A DNA stretch of 64,000 bases from Candidula unifasciata (Eukaryota; Mollusca; Gastropoda; Stylommatophora; Geomitridae), in contig CAJHNH020002779.1 of assembly GCA_905116865.2 (NCBI GenBank), positions 226,001 through 290,000 of the forward strand, read 5' to 3'. A program made the translations under genes and the position numbers. Below the pieces are notes generated by a model. That model was not told the origin of the DNA. It saw only the letters and a program-made list of their open reading frames with translations, and searched no databases. Shown here in pieces: positions 57,284 to 64,000 of the stretch. Within the stretch, counting starts at the first letter, position 1, and every line of letters begins with the position of its first letter.

Positions 57284-57422
57284 CCTTGGGCTGCGTTAGA
57301 ACGGAGCTAGCAAATTGCTCGACAGTTGTCAAAGGGCAGTGAAAAAAACTGCGGGAACTGGGAAAGCTTAAGGATAGAGCAGTGGAGATGGCGAGGTACC
57401 AGCAGCGCTCACGTACCTCATT

Positions 57423-57705
57423 CCATTATATTTATTGGTCCTCCCTGTAAGCATCCAACACTACAGAAAACGGTAGGGGAAGCGGAGGTTTAAGGTCTAT
57501 ACAACGGATCAACATCAAGGCACAAGGGTAGTGACCCATAAGTGCCTTGTTCTTTCTTTTAACTCAAGTGCGAGTCGGAAGAAGCTCAGCACAGTGCACA
57601 GGATCTGAAGCACCGGAGAAGATCTTAAAATACTTTGGGTAAATTGGTAACGCCAAAACAGCAGCGCTGTTGGGTTACTCTTGTTCATTTCCAACTGCCT
57701 CATGT
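57423..57705 (+). mobile_element. Repeat N
   Basis: CCATTATATTTATTGGTCCT, GGGGAAGCGGAGGTTTAAGG, ATACTTTGGGTAAATTGG and TTGGGTTACTCTTGTTCATT. Confidence 0.75.
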
Positions 57706-57900
57706 ACTTTCATACTCAAGGAGTAACTTATATCCTGTGCCCATCTTCGTGCTGGTCGGCCCCTGCCCCTCCTTCCTGGTACCATGCCTTCTGCTATAAT
57801 TTTTTACAATCCGTCGTCGCGCTTGATATGACCAAAATATTTCAGCTTTCGAGACAAGATGCTGTTTATTAGCCAATCTTCCTTGATGTCAGCATTTCTC
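57705..57900 (-). mobile_element. LINE 3' fragment
   Basis: The minus strand encodes peptides like YSRRHGTRKEGQGPTSTKMG, close to the copy at 21340-21640. Several stops. Confidence 0.7.
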
Positions 57901-57947
57901 CTCTGGGGTGGATTAAGTAAAGTAATTTTAGAAACTTTCATTCAGAT

Positions 57948-58133
57948 CACTTTCTCTCAACATTCCTAATGCCGCGACCCTATAATACAGTTCCCTCATG
58001 TTGTGGCAACCCCAAATTATTATTTTCCTTCATAACTTCAATAAATATGTGTTTTCCGATGGTCTTTTGCGACCACTGTGAAAGGGTCGTACGACCCAAA
58101 AAAGGGTCGCGACCGGCAGGTTGAGAACCGCTG
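57948..58133 (+). mobile_element. hAT-type MITE family H, copy 2, 7/8 TSD
   Basis: CACTTTCTCTCAACATTCCT at the left and CAGGTTGAGAACCGCTG at the right, with GTGAAAGGGTCGTACGACCC inside. Flanks ATTCAGAT (57940-57947) and ATTTAGAT (58134-58141). Confidence 0.85.
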
Positions 58134-58386
58134 ATTTAGATAGTAAATTACCTCTGTGGGTTCTGGAGGCTCCCCGTTTATAGGGGTCGGTAGACAACCC
58201 AACACCCTAAACAAGCTTGTCGTAAAAGGCGAATAATTAAGGTGCAGATATTAAAGCCTCGCTGTAAACCACAATCCAGCCCCCCCCCCCTCCTTTTTAA
58301 GGGCTGAAGTACAAGACACATCGCCCATTCATAAATATGGCACTTTATTTTGTATTCACCCTAAAGAAAGTAAGTCCTGGAATTCC

Positions 58387-58514
58387 TTGGAAAGTCCAAT
58401 ATTATAGGGGTGTTATGGGTGGGGATTGGGATCTTTGTCAGTTCCCAGCGCCTCAAAGACACCGACTAACCGTAACCCTAAATCATAACACCCCTAGAAT
58501 ATAGTACTTTCCAT
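58387..58514. mobile_element. Foldback MITE family P, copy 2
   Basis: The left arm GGAAAGTCCAATATTATAGG with GGTGTTATG pairs with the right arm CATAACACCCCTAGAATATA with GTACTTTCC. The interior CAAAGACACCGACTAACCG is shared with 23215-23352. Confidence 0.7.
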
Positions 58515-58583
58515 TAAACTCGTAGATTTCCTTTGTTTTTGGGTAAATGTAAAAAAGTACACTTACGTATGTGTGTATAAACA

Positions 58584-58687
<104 letters not shown>

Positions 58688-58689
58688 CT

Positions 58690-59055
58690 GTGAATTCTGG
58701 ACAATAGGTAGGCAGGCCAAACAATTTCTGGAGGCCTCAGGGATGTGGTTTTACAGAAGAATGCTTAGAATACCTTGGACAGCCAAAAAGAGCAACCAAG
58801 ACTATTTTGAAAGTAGCGGGAGCCCGAAGACAACTTATCACAGACATCAGAAGGAGACACAGTCATCATTTTTCGGCCATGTTATGAGAAGAGAGAAAAT
58901 AGAACATGTGGTGACCACTGGAAAGATCTGTGGAAGGAGGAGTAGAGTAAGATAACGAGAGAAGTTTCTCGACAGTCTTGTTGCATGGCATGGAGGTGTG
59001 TCGGCACACGCACTGATGTGGCGCGGTGATTTATGTCACAGGCGTGAGGGGAAGT
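58690..59055 (+). mobile_element. LINE 3' coding remnant
   Basis: [50 protein letters not shown] then a stop, and LDSLVAWHGGVSAHALMWR. Same family as 20043-20290. Truncated exactly next to the TA tract. Confidence 0.85.
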
Positions 59056-59402
59056 AAAGTCCAACATGATGTGTATAAGGAGATACTCTGTACGTCACTC
59101 GGGCGCCAGTCCTTAACTATCCTGGTTGTACGGAACCTCACGCAAGACCCCTACAGCACGTCCTCGTCGTGCGCCACGGATAATGTCTCAAATGAGCATT
59201 AACAGAGCTGTCAGGGGATCTCGGAGTTCGGCGGCCCCCAGAGGTGATGTGTCCCTGTGGCTCTCATCAGCCCGCCCCCAAACGCTTGGGTGAAAAATGT
59301 TATCAAAACTCATTAGGAACATGAGTAGGTTTGCCAAACGTACAGCCAAAATTACAACCCTTGGTTAAAAGACTGCGGAGTAAAGAGAACATTGTTCACT
59401 GC
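59056..59402. other. No gene recognised
   Basis: GC-richer unique-looking sequence. Confidence 0.4.
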
Positions 59403-59640
59403 ACATCCTCTCTGTTAACCCTCAGTGTCGTCGTCACCGCGCTGAGGTACACCACAACAGCAACCATCCATAGGCTGGCCATCCTTATACATCCTCGGTT
59501 AAACCCCCAGTGTCGTCGTCACCGCGCTGAGGTACACCACAACAGCAACCATCCATAGGCTGGCCATTCATGTACATCCTCGGTTAACCCTCAGTGTCGT
59601 CGACACCGCGCTGAGGTACACCACAACAGCAACCATCCTA
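59403..59640 (+). repeat. 86-bp tandem repeat, 2.7 copies
   Basis: Units start at 59403, 59489 and 59574: ACATCCTC, AACCCTCAGTGTCGTCGTCA, CCGCGCTGAGGTACACCACA, ACAGCAACCATCC. Each holds a small CCTCAG...CTGAGG inverted repeat. Confidence 0.9.
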
Positions 59641-60149
59641 ATTGTCCGACAAAACTAGATCATACGGATCAAAATCTGACCATCAAAATTTGTATTGAAC
59701 TGAAAAAGACCGAATGTCCACACCCAAAGACCCCACTCGCCCGAGTGTTGGGACAAAACTGATAACGATATGCCTGATGCAGGATGTAGAATTCTGTCGG
59801 GCTAACGGCTCGTCAAAGAAATCTAACGTGCGAAGAAAAAAGAATGTACCTATCTGTGTGGTCACAAAAGTCCAAAACCCACGGGCTGCTCCCCGCCGAC
59901 TTCCAGAGGGCGCAGCCCCTGTCGAGCGGGAGGCCTGATACGGTTGTGAGGTTAAGCAGGCATGTGCAGGACGTGACGATTCCTTGTGTGAGCCCAGAAC
60001 CAGAGCGCCATGTGCCGGCTCTGCATGCATGGAAGCCTCCTTGGATGGCGGGGAATGCCCATGATCTGCCCCTGCCTTCCCTTGAGGGCTAACTGTTCCA
60101 CAGGGGGCTGCCCCAAAGGGGTACTCCGAGGGCAATACCTGCGGAGGAG
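59641..60149. other. GC-rich unique-looking sequence
   Basis: A 176-codon minus frame (60213-59683) lacks recognisable domains and overlaps a SINE at its start, so I do not call it. Confidence 0.4.
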
Positions 60150-60385
60150 ACAAAGTGGACACCACACAAATCAGGCAACGTCTCGACCCACACAAAACAA
60201 TGGCCACAGTCAACCTAGAAATAGGCCCGACGTCTTACTTCGAAGTCGGCGTACAGCTGCCCATGAGGCAGGGAAATGAAAAACGGTTGTACACGCAAAA
60301 ATCAGGTCCAGGTGAAAGCCAAAAGTCCAAGCGGACGATTAACCGGGACCTTCCACTGGAATTCACAGCCGGTGATCGATAAAAA
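60150..60385 (+). mobile_element. SINE family E2
   Basis: TCTTACTTCGAAGTCGGCGT, AAAAATCAGGTCCAGGTGAA, GACCTTCCACTGGAATTCAC and AGCCGGTGATCGATAAAAAA. Same subfamily as 48882-49064. Confidence 0.7.
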
Positions 60386-60460
60386 AAACTGATACATGCT
60401 GCAGGAGATGGCAGATTGTGGAGAGGCATGATCGCCCCCGCCAGTCGGCAAGGCATCTGA

Positions 60461-60832
<372 letters not shown>

Positions 60833-60924
60833 TAATTTCAGCACCGGGTACTACCTTAGCATGCAACACCAGTGGTCGGAAGCCGAACCCACGATCCACA
60901 GAGCGCCAGGCAAAGGACTTAACC

Positions 60925-61165
60925 ACTCTTGCCATAGAGCCTGGACGCTTGCCAACCGATCGCGAAGCTTTAGGGTTCGAGTTCGCCTCCAGGCGGACCT
61001 GTTTTTCGATCCTGACCTTGGCTCCAAGGTCAACCCAGCCAAAATAGGTACCAGCTCAAGTTCTGGGAAGTAAGGGCGGCCGGCAACCGATTGGTCTATG
61101 AAAACATGAGTCAAGCGCTATATGGCCGATGCGCCACAGATGACAATATTGGTCCTTTACTTTAC
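60925..61165 (+). mobile_element. SINE family B
   Basis: GCCATAGAGCCTGGACGCTT, GGGTTCGAGTTCGCC (B-box-like), AAGTTCTGGGAAGTAAGGGC and GCGCTATATGGCCGATGCGC. Confidence 0.75.
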
Positions 61166-61284
61166 TGACTGGTTACCAATGATTCTCCAACTCGAGTTAC
61201 CAAACAATGAGAAAGACCCTTTTCCAGGTGTACAGGTGCATGGGGATTTAGGGCCAGACCTGTATTTTATAGCCAAACTGGCAC

Positions 61285-61475
61285 TCGGTGGGTGATATGG
61301 TCAAACTTCAGGGCGACCGCTTTTACTTCCCAAGACTTTGCCCGGTACCCATTCATGGTTTAGTCGATATGGCGGCCAAGGCCATTTTTTAAAAGAAAGA
61401 AAAAACGTCCAGGTCATTTCGGATTTGAACCTACGATCTCTGGATCTGTCGGCTAGAGTCTAGTCGCTTACATTA
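61285..61475 (-). mobile_element. SINE family B relative
   Basis: GGTGGGTGATATGGTCAAAC, CTTTTACTTCCCAAGACTTT, GGTACCCATTCATGG, and reverse B box GGATTTGAACCTACGATC. Confidence 0.65.
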
Positions 61476-61569
61476 GTGTGGTTCCCTAAGCAACGATTAC
61501 GGACAACTTTAAAAACCAACAGGCTACGGAACGAACATCTGCCTTGTCAACCCATAACAACCACACGCA

Positions 61570-61615
61570 ATATGCTGGGATTGGTTCTGCAACGCCCTGT
61601 AAAGGACAGGCAATT
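61570..61615 (+). mobile_element. SINE family D 3' fragment
   Basis: GGGATTGGTTCTGCAACGCC and CTGTAAAGGACAGGCAATTA match the D 3' end only. Confidence 0.6.
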
Positions 61616-61892
61616 AGAACTGTATAAGCCGTATGGTGAAATTCTGCCCATTTCCTTAAGCACTCACACCTACATAACATCCCCCAATCATCAGCTACTG
61701 TACACCGCGCCCTTTGTTTACACTCTGGCCTCGCTAAAAACTGGCAAACACAAATAAATGCTTAAATTGAGAGTCAGAAAGTGCGTACAGGAGACAAAAT
61801 AAACAGTGGCTTTTCACAACATAAACAACTCACAGCCCCATTTCGGCATTCCGGGGACATCACTACTTGCTTTGAGAAAGACTCGTCTGCAC

Positions 61893-62397
61893 CAGTGTTG
61901 CCACTTTGGATGTTTTACATCCAGGTTTAGATGTTTTTGCTTGCATTTAGATGGTGTTTTTGACGTTTAGATGATAGAAGTTTTTCTAGATAAATAATTT
62001 GGAGTGAATTTATCCAATCTAACCTAAGAAACAGGATGAAATTTGACCTTTTAAATACTATCCTGACAATAAAATTCGGCCTGATAAGAGTAGGAAAAGG
62101 CTGTCCCACTTATCAGCTCCCTGATTGGGTATTAAAAGAAATTGGAACAGCTAAAGAATACCAGTCATTTTGGATCTGAAGCTTCAACTTCATCATCCAA
62201 GCTAAGTTTAACCTGTGGATCTTGTAAGGCAGACTTCAGTGAAGATGAGGAAATGATTCTATAGGCTAAGTCATATCAACTGCTATGTAATTTGTGACTC
62301 TTTCCATTTGGATGTTTTTTTAGATGTTTTCCACACGAATTTAAATGTTTTTAGACTCCGTTTTGGATGTTTTTGTCAAAGAAAAGTGGCAACACTG
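61893..62397 (+). mobile_element. Intact hAT-like non-autonomous element, family F, perfect 8-bp TSD
   Basis: Terminal inverted repeats CAGTGTTGCCACTTTGGATG and ...AAAAGTGGCAACACTG. GTCTGCAC lies immediately outside both ends (61885-61892 and 62398-62405), the 8-bp duplication expected for hAT transposition. 505 bp. The middle encodes FGLIRVGKGC and LPDWVLKEIGTAKEYQSFWI before a stop, and a downstream CGSCKADFSEDEEMIL, conserved among copies. It probably derives from a larger autonomous element. Confidence 0.9.
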
Positions 62398-62592
62398 GTC
62401 TGCACCTACTGGGGCAGAGTAGGGGAAACTATCTTCAACGCAGATGTTCCAACAAGAGGCTACGATGTTAAGAGATATTTGTGCAGCACATGCATCTGGT
62501 TGTCTTGTGTTTCTTGAGCTAGAAAATTCGACAGCAAACAAAAAATGGCAATCCGATCGCTAGAACTGGCTCCCCGTTATAACACCTATTTG

Positions 62593-62837
62593 CAGGGTTA
62601 CCAATGCTGGGTTTTTTCCCCCAGATCTGGTTCTTTTTTTTTTTTTTTATGACGCCTTGGGGGAAATCTGTTTTTTTTTTTTTTTTTTAATATATTCTTA
62701 TATAAAAGTAGTAACTGTTTCGTTTCGTAACTATAAAGTGTGTACATTTTAACAATCTGGGTTTTTATTTCTATGTATTGCTTGGGTTTTTGTTCAGCTA
62801 AGCTGGGTTTTTCAAAAAAATCCCATCGGCAGCCCTG
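62593..62837 (+). mobile_element. hAT-type MITE family G, copy 3
   Basis: CAGGGTTACCAATGCTGGGT to CGGCAGCCCTG. Flanks CCTATTTG and CCTACCAG agree at 5 of 8 positions. Confidence 0.75.
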
Positions 62838-63129
62838 CCTACCAGCTATTCATGCCATTTTGTCAGGACCTGGGGATGGGCCAGATGTAAGTTGCGACGG
62901 CGGCGTGCCAAAACAGAATTCTTTACAAGCGGTGGACTGTATTCTATACAACTCTGGTTATCGATGTTATAACTGTTTTTTGGTAGGCTGAATGGGGTAT
63001 TTGCGATTTGCTATGCTGGTTTGACATTTGTAATCTCGGGTATGAAACCTCAAAGCTTCCCCTGTGGGTTCCGGGACGCAAAGGGAGGGGGGGATTACAC
63101 CTAGTCCCATGAAGTAGCAGGCGACTTAC
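62838..63129. other. Possible intron downstream of the minus-strand exon
   Basis: No element recognised; poly-G near 63086-63092. Confidence 0.35.
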
Positions 63130-63324
63130 CGGGGGCGGGTACCATGGGTGCACCTGCACTGACAGCCCTACCACTACTTCTCTTGATAGCAGAGCCAAGC
63201 GTATTTGTCGAACCGACACTTGAAGCATTAGGAGAACTTTTCAGTACCAGTGTGTCTAGCCTGGCAATCCGTAAGCGCATTTGCCACTTCATGGCAAACG
63301 GATCGCATTTGTATTCCTCCGTAC
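63130..63324 (-). CDS. Probable internal exon of an unrecognised gene
   Basis: Minus strand, 195 bases. The acceptor is a T-rich GTGTGGCTTTTGTTAGCACAG at about 63325-63345. The donor is CCCCCG|GTAAGTCG at 63130/63129. Both junctions fall after the first base of a codon, so the exon is symmetrical (phase 1-1) and can be included or skipped without breaking the frame. Its 65 codons encode TEEYKCDPFAMKWQMRLRIA, then a Ser/Thr/Gly-rich stretch and a Pro-Ala end (GAPMVPAPG). No membrane segment or known motif seen. Neighbouring exons were not identified, so the call rests on splice signals and absence of stops. Confidence 0.45.
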
Positions 63325-63345
63325 CTGTGCTAACAAAAGCCACAC

Positions 63346-64000
63346 GGAATTGCCATCACTGTCCTTGGGTGGGGGTCTAGAGAAACACGAAAACGTACAT
63401 GAGCAATGAACGAAGAAGAAAGCAGTCAGAAGTGCCGAAACAAAACGTATGTACTGAAAATGCAGTACGTTAACAATGGAACCAACAGCCACAACAACAG
63501 ATCACTAACTGTACATGCAATAAATCGCATAAGGCTTCGCCCCTTGCCTGCCAAAAGGCCATTCGCCACGCATATACACCGTGACAACCTCCTCATATAC
63601 CCCTAATAATGCTGCGAGATCCGTGGCCTGATGACCCTACGCCTAGCCATTTCCAGTTGTTTCAACAACCTAAACTTGCACACAGGACCTACGATTTGCA
63701 GTCTATTTCAAGAAGCCAAGTAGGGTATCCCAAACCCAAAGACATCAGATGGCAGTGTGATAATATAAACATATGATTGCCGCCAAAATTAGCGTCACTA
63801 TACTTAGATTACGACCTAAATAACTCATTAATCTAAGACCGACACTTTTATGCCCCACCCACTAAGCAGAGTTTTAGAACCACCGATCGCAAGTAGTTCA
63901 CACAACTCCTTCATTTCATGAGCTGTCTGTGCTGAGTTGCCCGCCCTTGGATTTATTGCCCGATATGCTCTTATCTTTATTACGTACAGTTTCTGCTAGC
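63346..64000. other. Possible intron upstream of the exon; nothing recognised
   Basis: Unique-looking sequence. A 66-codon plus frame at 63406-63606 has no support beyond being open. Confidence 0.35.

Noticed and set aside
59683..60213. 176-codon minus-strand frame
   Set aside because: Overlaps a SINE at its start, has no recognisable domain, and is expected by chance in GC-rich sequence.

Overview
This window looks like intergenic and intronic sequence from a repeat-rich animal genome, most plausibly a lophotrochozoan such as a gastropod mollusc. The evidence is spliced exons with GT donors and AG acceptors, tRNA-derived SINEs, non-LTR retrotransposon tails, mariner and hAT DNA transposons, and abundant micro- and minisatellites. 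There are no operons, no ribosomal RNA and no bacterial-type gene packing. The taxonomic guess is weak. It rests on the style of the LINE tails (GHVMRR / GKRSRGR type peptides) and the repeat load, not on a host gene I can name.

Only two segments look like host coding sequence, both on the minus strand. One is a probable first coding exon at 11504-11120, with a good start context, 128 codons and a strong splice donor. The other is a probable internal exon at 63324-63130, of 195 bases, with acceptor and donor both in phase 1. I do not recognise either protein. Nearly all other long open frames are artefacts of tandem repeats or low-complexity DNA.

Layout. 0-9 kb: SINEs (families labelled A, B, C, E here), a duplicated LINE tail with GA tracts, a GAAA array and a hAT-like element. 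9.7-10.8 kb: a GT-rich minisatellite. 11.1-11.5 kb: exon. 12.7-13.0 kb: a hAT MITE sitting in the centre of a palindrome. 13.3-18.5 kb: SINEs nested in one another, plus a possible 3.3-kb hAT-type element filled with purine-rich DNA. 18.7-19.7 kb: an internally deleted mariner. 20-25.5 kb: LINE tails, SINEs and MITEs. 25.7-27.7 kb: a 54-bp satellite. 28-33.5 kb: microsatellites, SINEs and a hAT-like element. 33.65-37.2 kb: a 39-bp satellite with a 1.25-kb higher-order duplication. 38.8-43.9 kb: 27-, 26- and 28-bp arrays. 46.4-50.3 kb: 17-, 28- and 32-bp arrays split by a SINE with a perfect target-site duplication. 50.5-51.2 kb: a large inverted repeat with outward-facing promoter-like motifs. 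52.5-53.9 kb: a 44-bp pyrimidine array. 54.1-54.4 kb: a foldback MITE. 55-63 kb: dense MITEs, SINEs, LINE tails and AT tracts. 63.1-63.3 kb: exon.

No metabolic or defence gene system is visible. The interest lies in element biology. I could find target-site duplications directly for several SINE and hAT families, reconstruct nested insertions, and see graded tandem-array evolution. Repeat-family letters (A, B, C, D, E, F, G, H, N, P) are local labels, not database names.
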